Shown in pieces: positions 23,545-32,882 of a stretch of 36,249 bases of DNA. Each line of letters starts with the position of its first letter. The stretch's first letter is position 1. Under the pieces are notes generated by a model. The model searched no databases. It was given only the letters and a program-made list of their open reading frames with translations, and was not told the DNA's origin. The stretch lies in the NCBI RefSeq assembly GCF_036567905.1, contig NZ_DATCTO010000049.1, forward strand, positions 1 to 36,249, written 5' to 3'. The translations under genes and the position numbers were made by a program. Origin of the DNA: Candidatus Binatus sp. Lineage in GTDB: Bacteria > Desulfobacterota > Binatia > Binatales > Binataceae.

Positions 23545-26500
23545 ACGCGGCGCACGGAGTCGGGTTCGCGAGTCAATAGATCGGATTCATAAGTGACTAT
23601 TTCTTTCCACGATGGTCTTGCAAAGTAAAATCCAGACTTCCCGTCACCAGCCTGCGAGACGCCACGAAGAAAGACGTACAAAAGACCGCCAAACCTCGCC
23701 GCGTAGTCGCGCTCGGTGTGGATATTGAGCAGGCGCACGATACCGACTGAGTATATTCGCGCTTGCAACCGATAGTGGCGTTCGACGTGCCGTGCGACTG
23801 CAGCAGGCTCATACGATGGCAGAAGATCGCCCTTCCAGTCGGCGAAGTATATTAGCTTGCCGCGTCGGAATACCAAGTCGATAAAACCCTTTATGTAGCC
23901 CTGTCCGGCGATCCATTTGCCGTCCGGACCGCCGCCGAGCAGCGAGTGATGTTTCTCGGGAATCGGATAGGCGAATTCCATTTCGCGGACTGCGGGCAGC
24001 CGGTACAGGGCGCTTTCGAGTATTGTTTCGCCGAGCGCGACCGGCGAGGTGAGCGCGTTGAAAACCATCTCGCGTCCGCGAGCCAGCCATCGCGGATCAT
24101 TCACGCCGTGGCGGCGCATGGCGCTCGTGAACAACTCGCGCACGTCGTCCCGCGCCATCCAGGACTTCAGATCCGGGGCATCGCCAAAGGATTTGAAATC
24201 GAGCTGCTCGATCGCCTCATGCAGGAAAATACCGACGTGGCGGCCGCCGGGCAAATCGACGTTGTCGGCATGCGCCTCGATCGCATCCACGCTGGTTTTG
24301 AATTCATCGGGATCGAAAGCGGTCGCCACCCCGGTTTCGCGCGCCGCTTGAAGCGAGGTGTAAGATTCGAGTATCAAGCCGCGATGGCCTGCGCTCAGCT
24401 CGGCGAATTCGCGGTCAAGGCCGGCGGTCTGAGGCGTCGATGCGAGCCAGTCGCATAAGGCGTTCTCGTCGGGCGCCGTTTCGTCGTTCTCTTTTTCCCT
24501 TGGTGAATCGATCGACGCCGGAGCAGCCACAGTTTCCGTCGTGAAGAGCGTCTCCAATCGAGCTTCGCGATCGAGATTGCGCAGCCGATCGTTCAGTTGC
24601 GCATAGGAGCCCGACAGGTCTCGATTCAGCGCTCCGGCCGGGATGTAGGGCAGTATCAGCTTGGCGCGCGCGCGCGTCAGCGCGACGTACAGCAATCGCT
24701 GATCCTCCTCGTCCTGTTCCTGCTTAAGCGCCGTCTTTTTCGCGTCCCGCGCCGGTTTGCCAATCGCCAGACGCCGGTGGTTTCCGTCGTGGTAGATGCT
24801 GACCCAATCGCGCCGGTTATTTGCGAAAAACCCTCCGTAGAGAGCTACGACGTCGGCTTCGAGCCCCTTGCTTTTGTGGATCGTCATGATTTGCACGGCG
24901 TCGCGATCGTCTTCCAGGCGTTGCACATCCGGATCGTCGCCCGCCGGCGCCGCTCGCCCCGCGATGTAGGCGTCGAGAAGTTCGATTATTTCCGCGAGCG
25001 AAATTCCTTGCCGCGATGCTTGCTGAGTTAGAATCTCGAAGATGTGTTCGTAGTTGGTGAGTTCGCGGCGATCGTCTGACAACAGCAATTCACGTTCGAC
25101 CAGTCCGCTTTGATGGAGCAAGGCGTCGAACAAGCCGGCGAAACGCCCGGCCTCGGCAAGTGCGCGCCATTCGAACAGTCTTTCGAGCATCGGATGCGAG
25201 TTGCGCTCGTCGTCAAGCCGCGCAAGGTCTCCGTATTCGACCGCGAAGAAAGGCGAAGCCCACGCCTTGAGCCGGTTCGAGCGGCGGCCGGGTTCGTCAA
25301 TTCCTCTGAGCAGGTCGAGAATGTCGGCGGCCTCGCGGGTCTGGAACAGCCCGTCCTGCTTGTAAAAGGCAAACGGGACTCCCGCCTGGCGCAGGTACTT
25401 GCCAATTTCCGCGCTGTCGCGGTTGGTCCGAGTAAGGACGTAAACGTCCTTGGCTGTAAGCTTGCGCGGCTCCTGCTTGTCGTCACAAATTTCAATCGCG
25501 TGATCCGGGTCCGCAATAATTTGCCGTATCGCTTGCGCGATTCGCGGGCCTATCGCTTCGCGCATCCGCCGCGAAAACTTGTATCGATCGTCACGTGGAT
25601 GGAACTTCATGAGCGTCACCGGCGCGATCGGTTGGCTGTTGGCCGCGATGGCTCGCAGAGCGGGACGCCCGCATCTGACTGGATAATTGTAGGTAATCTC
25701 ACCGGTGAACAATGGCGCTGCAGCATTCTGATCGAACATCAGGTTGCACGCCTCGATCATGGCGCCGGTCGAACGGAAATTATCGCGCAAGTGAACGACC
25801 GTCGCTCCTGATTTGGAAAGTTGCTCGCGCGCTTCCAGGTAAGCGTGCACGTCGGCGCCACGAAACCCGTAAATCGCCTGCTTGGGATCCCCGATTACGC
25901 AGACAGTGTTGCCGGCGCCGCCTTCGATGAACACCTGTCGAAAGATCTTCCACTGAAGTTCGTCCGTGTCCTGGAATTCGTCGATCAGCGTCACCCGATA
26001 GCGCTCGCGCAGGGCCGCCGCGAGCGATTTGCCGCGAGGACCGTCGAGTGCGTCTGCCAGCCACGCCAGCATGTCCTCGTAGTCCAGCGTCCCGCGCTCG
26101 CGTTTTCGCGCGTCCATTCGCGCAGCGATAGCGAGCAGCAGTTCGTCAACCACGCGTTGCTCGATAGTCAGCGCTGCCTGAACCCGCTCTCCCGCGTCGA
26201 CAATCGTGCGCACGCGGTCCGGCATCTGGTCGGGAAAACTCGGCCGCGTCTCAGCTCGCGTGCGGCGCGCGTTACTGGGACGGCAGATGCGATCGAGATC
26301 GAAGCCGCACAAACCTTCTGCCAGAGTCGCGGCCGACCCATTGGCACGATTGACGACCAGCTCGAGTTCACGCGTCGCGGCGATCGCGTCGCGGCGGGCA
26401 TCATCCGTGATCGCCGCGCTCTCGAATGCATCCACCAGCGCGTTTGCATCGAACGCGCTGGCCAGATCGGTCAATGCCTGTTGATTGAGTTCGCGCCCCG

Positions 26501-27113
26501 CCGTGCGCAAGTAGCGCTGAGTGTGAGCCTGCCAGAGCAGTTCCTCGAGGTCATCTGAAGTGCGTCTCTCGTCCGAGAGCCACTCACCGATGAGCCGCGC
26601 GACGCGCGCGTCCGCCTTCAACCGCTCGCGCAGTTCAGCGCGGATGGCCTCGTGGAACTCGAGACGGCCGCTGGTGAGGTCAATTCCGAAACGCACTCCG
26701 CTGTCAAAAGCGAGCTCCGTGAGCATTCGACGGCAAAAGCTGTGAATCGTGTGGATAGGCGAATGATGAAACGAAAACAGCGCGGTCGTCAGTCTTTGCT
26801 GCTCGTCGTCACTCAACCGCTTGCGCGGCGATGGGTGCGTGGCTTCCGCACTGCGCCCGGACAGTACGGCTTCGATCGTCGCGCGGATTCGCGAGCGCAG
26901 TTCGGCCGCCGCCTTTTCGGTAAACGTCACGACCAGGATCTGATCGAGCAAAGCCGCGCCGGTGAGGAGAAGATCGATGACGATATGCTCGATCGTAAAC
27001 GTCTTGCCGGTGCCGGCGCACGCGTCGATGACCCTGTGCCCGCCGTCGAGAATTTCATCGAGGATCGCGGGCCGATAGTATTCGATGTTTGCCGGGGCTG
27101 GGGTCGCGCTCAT
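23541..27113 (-). CDS. recB: Exodeoxyribonuclease V beta subunit RecB
   Basis: A 1190-residue 3'-5' helicase and nuclease subunit of RecBCD, which resects double-strand ends for RecA loading and degrades foreign linear DNA. Walker A ACAGTGKTFT is at 31-40, LVVTFTEKAAAELRSR follows at about 60-75, and the Walker B motif DEFQDTDELQW is at 378-388. VIGDPKQAIYGFRGAD is motif III. MTIHKSKGLEADVVALY and LYVALTRARAKL are motifs V and VI. The C-terminal nuclease keeps Asp1079 (GFIDLVF), Asp1092 and Lys1094 (ADWKGD), with the 13-residue spacing of E. coli Asp1067/Asp1080. Its start overlaps the recC stop (ATGA), and its stop overlaps the recD start, so translation is coupled. Confidence 0.96.
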   Translation of the reverse strand: MSATPAPANIEYYRPAILDEILDGGHRVIDACAGTGKTFTIEHIVIDLLLTGAALLDQILVVTFTEKAAAELRSRIRATIEAVLSGRSAEATHPSPRKRLSDDEQQRLTTALFSFHHSPIHTIHSFCRRMLTELAFDSGVRFGIDLTSGRLEFHEAIRAELRERLKADARVARLIGEWLSDERRTSDDLEELLWQAHTQRYLRTAGRELNQQALTDLASAFDANALVDAFESAAITDDARRDAIAATRELELVVNRANGSAATLAEGLCGFDLDRICRPSNARRTRAETRPSFPDQMPDRVRTIVDAGERVQAALTIEQRVVDELLLAIAARMDARKRERGTLDYEDMLAWLADALDGPRGKSLAAALRERYRVTLIDEFQDTDELQWKIFRQVFIEGGAGNTVCVIGDPKQAIYGFRGADVHAYLEAREQLSKSGATVVHLRDNFRSTGAMIEACNLMFDQNAAAPLFTGEITYNYPVRCGRPALRAIAANSQPIAPVTLMKFHPRDDRYKFSRRMREAIGPRIAQAIRQIIADPDHAIEICDDKQEPRKLTAKDVYVLTRTNRDSAEIGKYLRQAGVPFAFYKQDGLFQTREAADILDLLRGIDEPGRRSNRLKAWASPFFAVEYGDLARLDDERNSHPMLERLFEWRALAEAGRFAGLFDALLHQSGLVERELLLSDDRRELTNYEHIFEILTQQASRQGISLAEIIELLDAYIAGRAAPAGDDPDVQRLEDDRDAVQIMTIHKSKGLEADVVALYGGFFANNRRDWVSIYHDGNHRRLAIGKPARDAKKTALKQEQDEEDQRLLYVALTRARAKLILPYIPAGALNRDLSGSYAQLNDRLRNLDREARLETLFTTETVAAPASIDSPREKENDETAPDENALCDWLASTPQTAGLDREFAELSAGHRGLILESYTSLQAARETGVATAFDPDEFKTSVDAIEAHADNVDLPGGRHVGIFLHEAIEQLDFKSFGDAPDLKSWMARDDVRELFTSAMRRHGVNDPRWLARGREMVFNALTSPVALGETILESALYRLPAVREMEFAYPIPEKHHSLLGGGPDGKWIAGQGYIKGFIDLVFRRGKLIYFADWKGDLLPSYEPAAVARHVERHYRLQARIYSVGIVRLLNIHTERDYAARFGGLLYVFLRGVSQAGDGKSGFYFARPSWKEIVTYESDLLTREPDSVRRV

Positions 27114-30100
27114 TTGAATATCCCCCTTATTGGGTTGAAGCGGCGCGCGACGATTTTCGCGATCTCTTCCTCGTTCGGCGGATCGAAACTCGTGGCGTTT
27201 CGCACTGGTCCGTATTCGGAGCTGCTCTTGGAGAAATCATCGGAGCGGATGCGCTCGACAGCTTCGACCAACTCGCGGCGAGTTGGGGGCTTGTGCAATT
27301 CCTTGACGACTTCCGCAACCGCCTCGATCGGCAGAAAGCAGTCGTTACCCGTCGAAAGCAGATCACCGACGAGCGTAGTGAGGAAGCCGAGCGCCGAATC
27401 CTGGTCCATCGGCGCGAACTCGCGAATAAATTCGCTCTGCTTCGTTGACTGTGTTCCGATCACGATTGCGCGAAATCTCTCGGGCAGTTTTGCTCCGCTG
27501 GCGGCGAAGACAATTGCGTTTAGAAACGCCGGGAGAAAATCTTTCGGCTTGACCTTGTTATGAAGCACGCAAGTAATCGCAGCGCCCGATTCCGGCGACA
27601 CAGTCCGAAGCGTCCCGTAGAGGCTTACACGCTGCGTCACGATCGTTGCGTCGTGGCGGCGGACGTTTGCGCTCAGCGGGACTGGGGCAAGAATCTGGCC
27701 GGCGTCGGCGAATTCGTCGGCGCGCCCGATCCGGATGTCCTTCCATCCGTCGAAATCGCTGACGCCGGCTTGGGAAGCCTGCGCGATCCATTGACGAAGC
27801 GCCACAGCGTCGGCCATTGCAGCGAACTGCGCAAACTGCCCGGCGGGTGCGCGCCCATTGGCCTGCGCAATCCGAACCTGACGCGCGTACTCTTCGCCGA
27901 GCGCCTCGGGCTTGCCGCCGGCGCGCCAGAAGACCTCGCCCAGCATCACGGCACGATCGAGCCGCGACTGCTGGACCGGCTCGTCTTCCGCCTGCTCAGG
28001 CGCATCTTCGTCCTCCAGCATTCCGAGCGAATAACGCGCGGCGCCCTGCAAAGGACATTCGAGATATTTTCGAAGCGCGGCTATCGGCAGCGCGAGCTCT
28101 TCGCTCGGCGCGTGGCGCGGCGCGGCGGGCGCTGTTTCGAATTCGGCGAATTGCAAATCCTCTTGCAGGCGCTCGCGCAACTTCCCGCCGAGACGATCCA
28201 GCAAGCGCTGACGCTGCGGCTTTGCACGATGCGTCGCAGCGGCATCGAGTTTTTGCCGGAGCGCAAGCATCCGTGCGCCGCGGCGCGCGTCAGGATCGAA
28301 GCTCGCGAATTCATGATCGCTGTTTGGAGTCGCGCGATCGGCGAATTCAGGAAAATATTTCAAATCATAACGGCTGACTGGATGCTTCACCGTCAGCTTC
28401 GCGAGCGTCTTTTCATCGATGAATCCCCGCAGCATGTATTGCAGTTCGCGAATGACGGACGAGGGTTCGAGGACGTCGCCAGTTTTCGCGTCGCGAGCAA
28501 TGTAAGAGAAAAAAATCCGCTCGCGCGCGGCCAGGATCGTCTCGAGGAATAGATAACGGTCGCGCTCGGCCGCAGTGACATCGCCCGCGCCGCGCTTGAG
28601 CATCCGCAAATCAAGCGGGTCGCGGCGTTCGCGCTCAGGAAAGGCAGCTTCGTTGAGCCCCAGCGCAAAGATGACTTTGAATGGGATCGACCGCAGCGAG
28701 GAAAGCGAACCAACCGCAACACCCCGCCGCGAAAATTGTCCGTGACGCGATTCGAGATCGGTGATTCGGGTTGCTATCATCTCGCGCGCCGATTCGTACG
28801 ACATTGGACCAACGTTCAGTTCTGAGTCGCCGATAGACTCGATCGCCGCGAGGAACCTGTCCCTGACTTGCTCATCGAGCGCGCTCGCCGGGTGGAGGTA
28901 TGTGTTCAAAAATTCGATGAGCATTCGCGACCATTGCTGGGGCGTGAGCCGCGCATCGCGCATCGAGAGCGCATCGGCGATGAGCGAGCGTGCCCCGCGC
29001 ATGAATCGCGCTGCCGTCTCGAGTTCATCCTGCGCCACTGCAAAGGGCAGATAGCCGGGGGCTGTTGCTCCGGTCTCGTAGAATGCGGGAACCCCGCCGC
29101 GCTGACCGGTCATCATGGCGCCCAGCGCGAGGCGTTTGATCGCCTGATCCCAGTGATAGAGGCCGGGCGGAATGTACGTGTTTTCCAATTCGTCGTCGTC
29201 GGCGCCGAAGAAAATGCCCAGCGCCTCGCTCCATCGCAGCCAGATCTCGACGTCGATTCGGGCTTCGCTTTCGCTGTTCAACGCTGGATGCGTCAGCAGC
29301 CGGACCATTTCCGCGCGCGAAAAGCGGCCCCGCGGCAGATTGAGAAGCAACTCGACGGCCTCGGCGACGCGGCTCGCGCCAGCGATGCCGCGGCCGGCGA
29401 GATCGATTGGGATTCGGTGCTGCTTTCGGAAAACGCCCTCGATGTGCGCCAGGTAGTCGTCAACCGCCGCGTCAGGAATCAGCACCGCGATTTCGTGAAA
29501 GCGAATTCGCTCGGCGCCGCCGCTGGCGGCAAGTTTCTCGTTGTCGCGAACAATCGACCAGATCTCATTCGCGACGATTTCGGCCTCGCGTCGAATTCCC
29601 GGGGTGGCAAGAAAGCGGATTCGCGCTTCGAATGGCTTGCCGTTGCCCTCCTCGACCTGCGGGGGCTGCGGTTCGCGATCGAGGATGCTTTGCTGAAGAG
29701 CTTCGAGCAGCGTCGGTGCCTCACGGGAAACCGGATCGGAAAAGAGCGGCGCGAAATCGCATTGGGACAGTTCGTTGAGCAGCCGAACGTATTCACGGCC
29801 GGGCCGCCCCCAGAGCCTCAGAGCAGGCGGGTCGGACGATTCATTCAACCCGAACGGGTCTTCGGATTCAGCGAGTTTTTCTCCGATTTTGTCTTGATGA
29901 TGAGCCCATGCGGTGAGCGCGCCGCGACGGGAACTGTCCACATCGTCCCAAAACTCGCGGCACGGATTGAGCGCATAGATCCGAATATCGCCGAGCGCGC
30001 CGAGTTGCGCGAAAATTTCCGCATAAGCATTTCCCGCGTACGAGGCGCCGAACACGTGAAGCGTCGCCGGCAGTGCGGATTTGAGGCGCCGGCTGTCGTC

Positions 30101-30718
30101 CGCCTCGAATGCATCGGGCAGCATCATCAATCGAGTCTCACGCTCCAACAGCCATTGCTCGCGCACACGGCCGTGCGAATCGAATACCGACTGCCACAAA
30201 TGCCGCTGCCATCGCTCAGTCTCGCCCATCGCATCAACGTCAGATCGCCGGGCAGCGCGCCATTTCTCGATCATGCGCCGCCTCGAAATCGAATACTCGC
30301 GAAACAGCCGGGCCAACTGCGCGGCAAGCAGGATCGTTCTGAGCTCGACATCGGCGTCAGTTTTGGATCCCGCCTGGATGTAGTCGCGCGCCGGCTTCAA
30401 ATCGGGGTCGTCGCGCTGGCTCGAACTTCGAAGGCACTCGAACAGAATCAGTTGGAGCTCATCGGCGTCCAGGATCTTCAGGTTCTTATCCGTCGATTGG
30501 AGAAGTTCGGCCAGATAATTCCGCAGGAACGGGAATTTCAGATTCGCCGCGACGCCGATCGATTCGGCCAGCCGATACCGAATGAATTGTTCGACGATGC
30601 GGTTGGGTACGACAATCGAGACCGGCTCGAGCGGTTCGCGCCTCTGATGCGCGGCTACCGCGTTGGCCAGCGGCGCGATCAGATTTTCGAGTCGATTGGA
30701 ATAGTGAAGACGAATCAT
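27110..30718 (-). CDS. recC: Exodeoxyribonuclease V gamma subunit RecC
   Basis: A 1202-residue Chi-scanning subunit. It is similar in size to E. coli RecC (1122). HYSNRLENLIAPLANAVAAHQ opens the inactive helicase domain, followed by IVVPNRIVEQFIRYRLAES. The region RSIPFKVIFALGLNEAAFPERERRDPLDL is a RecC signature and the dead-helicase core. The C-terminal third (from about LPIAALRKYLECPLQGAARYSLG) is the nuclease-like fold without catalytic residues. It is the first gene of the recC-recB-recD operon. ATG 30718 lacks a clear Shine-Dalgarno. The 119-base gap to the divergent WYL regulator must hold the operon promoter. A perfect palindrome in that gap (30772-30786) lies across the likely -35 region. 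Confidence 0.95.
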   Translation of the reverse strand: MIRLHYSNRLENLIAPLANAVAAHQRREPLEPVSIVVPNRIVEQFIRYRLAESIGVAANLKFPFLRNYLAELLQSTDKNLKILDADELQLILFECLRSSSQRDDPDLKPARDYIQAGSKTDADVELRTILLAAQLARLFREYSISRRRMIEKWRAARRSDVDAMGETERWQRHLWQSVFDSHGRVREQWLLERETRLMMLPDAFEADDSRRLKSALPATLHVFGASYAGNAYAEIFAQLGALGDIRIYALNPCREFWDDVDSSRRGALTAWAHHQDKIGEKLAESEDPFGLNESSDPPALRLWGRPGREYVRLLNELSQCDFAPLFSDPVSREAPTLLEALQQSILDREPQPPQVEEGNGKPFEARIRFLATPGIRREAEIVANEIWSIVRDNEKLAASGGAERIRFHEIAVLIPDAAVDDYLAHIEGVFRKQHRIPIDLAGRGIAGASRVAEAVELLLNLPRGRFSRAEMVRLLTHPALNSESEARIDVEIWLRWSEALGIFFGADDDELENTYIPPGLYHWDQAIKRLALGAMMTGQRGGVPAFYETGATAPGYLPFAVAQDELETAARFMRGARSLIADALSMRDARLTPQQWSRMLIEFLNTYLHPASALDEQVRDRFLAAIESIGDSELNVGPMSYESAREMIATRITDLESRHGQFSRRGVAVGSLSSLRSIPFKVIFALGLNEAAFPERERRDPLDLRMLKRGAGDVTAAERDRYLFLETILAARERIFFSYIARDAKTGDVLEPSSVIRELQYMLRGFIDEKTLAKLTVKHPVSRYDLKYFPEFADRATPNSDHEFASFDPDARRGARMLALRQKLDAAATHRAKPQRQRLLDRLGGKLRERLQEDLQFAEFETAPAAPRHAPSEELALPIAALRKYLECPLQGAARYSLGMLEDEDAPEQAEDEPVQQSRLDRAVMLGEVFWRAGGKPEALGEEYARQVRIAQANGRAPAGQFAQFAAMADAVALRQWIAQASQAGVSDFDGWKDIRIGRADEFADAGQILAPVPLSANVRRHDATIVTQRVSLYGTLRTVSPESGAAITCVLHNKVKPKDFLPAFLNAIVFAASGAKLPERFRAIVIGTQSTKQSEFIREFAPMDQDSALGFLTTLVGDLLSTGNDCFLPIEAVAEVVKELHKPPTRRELVEAVERIRSDDFSKSSSEYGPVRNATSFDPPNEEEIAKIVARRFNPIRGIFK

Positions 30719-30771
30719 CGCGGCACAACTATGGATCGCGGATCAGCTTTTAGGAACATATATTGTGGTGC

Positions 30772-30786
30772 TGACAACGGTTGTCA
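30772..30786. promoter_or_regulatory. Perfect 15-bp palindrome, candidate operator between recCBD and the WYL regulator
   Basis: TGACAACGGTTGTCA: TGACAAC (30772-30778) and GTTGTCA (30780-30786) are exact inverted repeats around one G. It is in the 119-base divergent gap, 54 bases from the recC start and 52 bases from the WYL start. Read toward recC, one possible -35 (ATGACA) overlaps the palindrome and an ATATAT box follows about 18 bases later. The size and symmetry suit a dimeric HTH protein. Binding by the WYL protein is inferred from position. Confidence 0.55.
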
Positions 30787-30837
30787 TCGAATAAGCGGGA
30801 TGATGGGATCAGTAGACTTTCGGAGCAGAGGAGATTG

Positions 30838-31866
30838 ATGAAGAAACCTCGCCGCAAACCCACCTACGGCGCCGGGATTCGGCTGGCACGAATCGCGGCC
30901 GGGTTGTTCTCGAGACCATACGGCTGGAGTTTCAGGGCGATCGAGGAAAGTCTGGACATTTCCGAGCGCACACTTGCCCGTTACGTATCGGTGCTGCGCA
31001 GCGATCTGCTCGACTGGCGTGGCGCTCCGCTGATTGAAGTTGCCGGCACGGGCGGCGAGCGCAAACTTCGGCTGGTCAGTTCGATGAAAGCCGCGGAGGC
31101 ATCCTCGTACCAGGTCGCGCTGCTGTATTTCTCGCTGACCGTGCTCAAGTTCCTGGAGGGCACGGTGTTAGAAGAAGGCGTTGAGGGGCTGTGGGAGAAG
31201 ATTTATCAGAACCTGAGCCTTACCCAGCAGACGCGGCTGTCCGACCTCGAGCGCAAGTTCTACGCCGTCCCATACGCGCCCAAGGACTACGGTGAGTTCA
31301 GCGAACAACTCGACGTAATTTTGCGAGCGCTGCTGGATCAGATTCGGCTCAAAGTCGATTACGCCGGGCTGACCGGCGAGGGCCGGCAACACGACTTCGA
31401 TCCATACTCGCTGATCGCCTACCGCGGCGGTCTTTACATTCTCGGCTACAGCCATCGAAGCAGCGCAATCATCTATCTCGCGGTGGAGCGAATCCGCTCG
31501 GTCGAATTCATCCGTCAACCCGATGGGAGCTCGACGCGGTTCATCTATCCGCGCGGCTTCGACCCGGCGGCGCACAGCGAAGGGACTTTTGGAATTGTCG
31601 AAGGCGCCGAGACCAAGGTCGAACTGAAGATCCACAGCGAACAAACCGAAGCGTACGTTCGTTCGCGCACGATTCATCGCAGCCAGCGTTTCTCGCATCG
31701 CCGCGACGGCACGACGATCATGACGATGACGGTCAGGGGCACGACGGAGTTGGCGAACTGGATAATGAGCATGGGGCCGTGGATCGAGGTGCTCAAGCCC
31801 GGGTCTTTGCGCAAGGAAATTGCGCAGCGCCATGCCGGAGCATCGCGTCTTTACCGCGCCAGTTAG
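30838..31866 (+). CDS. WYL-domain transcriptional regulator
   Basis: A 342-residue protein. ATG 30838 is chosen because AGAGGAG is just upstream; TTG 30781 would start inside the palindrome. Residues 10-60 form a helix-turn-helix (FRAIEESLDISERTLARYVSVL). The middle is helical. Residues about 170-225 are the WYL domain: KVDYAGLTGEG, DPYSLIAYRGGLYILGYSHR and YLAVERIRSVEF. The WYL triad reads GLYILG, a common variant. RFIYPRGFDPAAHSEGTFGI and the C-terminal part form the WCX extension. WYL regulators sense DNA damage or ligands; mycobacterial PafBC controls DNA-repair genes, and BrxR and CapW control phage-defence operons. Being divergent from recCBD across a palindrome suggests it controls that operon and itself. 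That is inference. Confidence 0.9.
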   Translation: MKKPRRKPTYGAGIRLARIAAGLFSRPYGWSFRAIEESLDISERTLARYVSVLRSDLLDWRGAPLIEVAGTGGERKLRLVSSMKAAEASSYQVALLYFSLTVLKFLEGTVLEEGVEGLWEKIYQNLSLTQQTRLSDLERKFYAVPYAPKDYGEFSEQLDVILRALLDQIRLKVDYAGLTGEGRQHDFDPYSLIAYRGGLYILGYSHRSSAIIYLAVERIRSVEFIRQPDGSSTRFIYPRGFDPAAHSEGTFGIVEGAETKVELKIHSEQTEAYVRSRTIHRSQRFSHRRDGTTIMTMTVRGTTELANWIMSMGPWIEVLKPGSLRKEIAQRHAGASRLYRAS

Positions 31867-31886
31867 TGCAACGGCGAAATCCATTA

Positions 31887-31894
31887 TATGCTTG
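31887..31894 (+). promoter_or_regulatory. Candidate -10-like element TATGCTTG before the heptose epimerase
   Basis: This is the second exact copy of TATGCTTG, 13 bases before the ATG at 31908. Transcription from it would give a leader of about nine bases containing GGGCGGGG. There is no recognisable -35 element. It shows that the epimerase may not depend on the WYL promoter. Confidence 0.25.
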
Positions 31895-31907
31895 CGGGCG
31901 GGGAACC

Positions 31908-32882
31908 ATGATCATACTAACCGGCGGCGCGGGCTTCATCGGCAGCAACCTGCTCCACGCGCTGAATGCCAAGAGCATCACCGACGTCCTGGTAGTGGAT
32001 CGGCTGGGCGATAATTTCCGCAACCTTTGCGATCTGCGGTTTTCGGACTTCATGCAGCCCGGGGAATTCATCCGGGCAATCGAGCGCAGGATTCTCCCCG
32101 ACCGAATCGAAGCGATTTTTCACCAGGGCGCATGCGCCGACACCACCTGCGACGACGGCCGCTACATGATCGAAAACAATTTCACGTTTTCGAAGTCGAT
32201 TCTGCACTTCGCTCTTTCGAGCAAAGTTCCACTGGTGTACGCGTCAAGCGCAGCCGTTTACGGCTCCTCGAGCGCATTTGCGCCGTCACGCGAAAACGAA
32301 CGCCCGCTCAACCTCTACGGGCTGTCCAAACTCGCTTTCGACAATCATGTCCGCAGCGTCGCCGCAAGCTCTGAAAGTACGGTGGCCGGTCTGCGATACT
32401 TCAACGTCTATGGTCCGCGCGAATCGCACAAGGGCAAAATGGCGTCGATGGTGTATCAGCTTTACCGGCAGTTGAAGGCGAGCGGACGCGCACGGCTGTT
32501 CAAGGGCACCGATGGATACGCCGACGGAGAGCAGCGGCGCGATTTTATTTTTGTTGACGACATCGTTCGCGTAAATCTGGCGCTTGCCGAAGGTCCCGTG
32601 CGCAACGGCGTCTTTAACGCCGGCACCGGACAGCCGCGCAGCTTCAACGACGCCGCCAGGATAATAATCGCGCAGATCGGCGCGGGCGAGATCGAGTATG
32701 TGCCGTTTCCCGAGAACCTGGCGGGCAGGTATCAAAGCTTCACGCAAGCCGATCTCTCGGCGCTGAGGAATGCCGGCTATACCGAGCCTTTTTCGACGCT
32801 CGAAGATGGAATCGCGCAGTCGATCGATGCCTGGAATCGGGAAGGCGAGTTGCCCGCTCAAGGCGCAGGCTTCAGCGGATGA
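31908..32882 (+). CDS. hldD: ADP-L-glycero-D-manno-heptose 6-epimerase
   Basis: A 324-residue extended short-chain dehydrogenase (E. coli HldD is 310). It epimerises ADP-D-glycero-D-manno-heptose at C6 for the LPS inner core, using tightly bound NADP. The Rossmann motif TGGAGFIGSN is at 5-14. GACADTTCDDGRYM corresponds to the E. coli GACSSTT block. The catalytic set is Ser114 in YASSAAVYG and Tyr137 and Lys141 in LYGLSK. FNVYGPRESHKGKMASM holds the second-base Lys of this enzyme. YVPFPENLAGRYQSFTQADL is nearly the E. coli sequence. The upstream frame belongs to the end of the WYL gene; ATG 31908 follows GGGGCGGGGAA. It is strong evidence for an LPS-bearing outer membrane. The gene converges with the esterase, with 25 bases shared. 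Confidence 0.95.
   Translation: MIILTGGAGFIGSNLLHALNAKSITDVLVVDRLGDNFRNLCDLRFSDFMQPGEFIRAIERRILPDRIEAIFHQGACADTTCDDGRYMIENNFTFSKSILHFALSSKVPLVYASSAAVYGSSSAFAPSRENERPLNLYGLSKLAFDNHVRSVAASSESTVAGLRYFNVYGPRESHKGKMASMVYQLYRQLKASGRARLFKGTDGYADGEQRRDFIFVDDIVRVNLALAEGPVRNGVFNAGTGQPRSFNDAARIIIAQIGAGEIEYVPFPENLAGRYQSFTQADLSALRNAGYTEPFSTLEDGIAQSIDAWNREGELPAQGAGFSG

Noticed and set aside
28868..30838. A 656-codon plus-strand frame opposite recC
   Set aside because: It mirrors recC codons and overlaps the recC start region; no recognisable domain.
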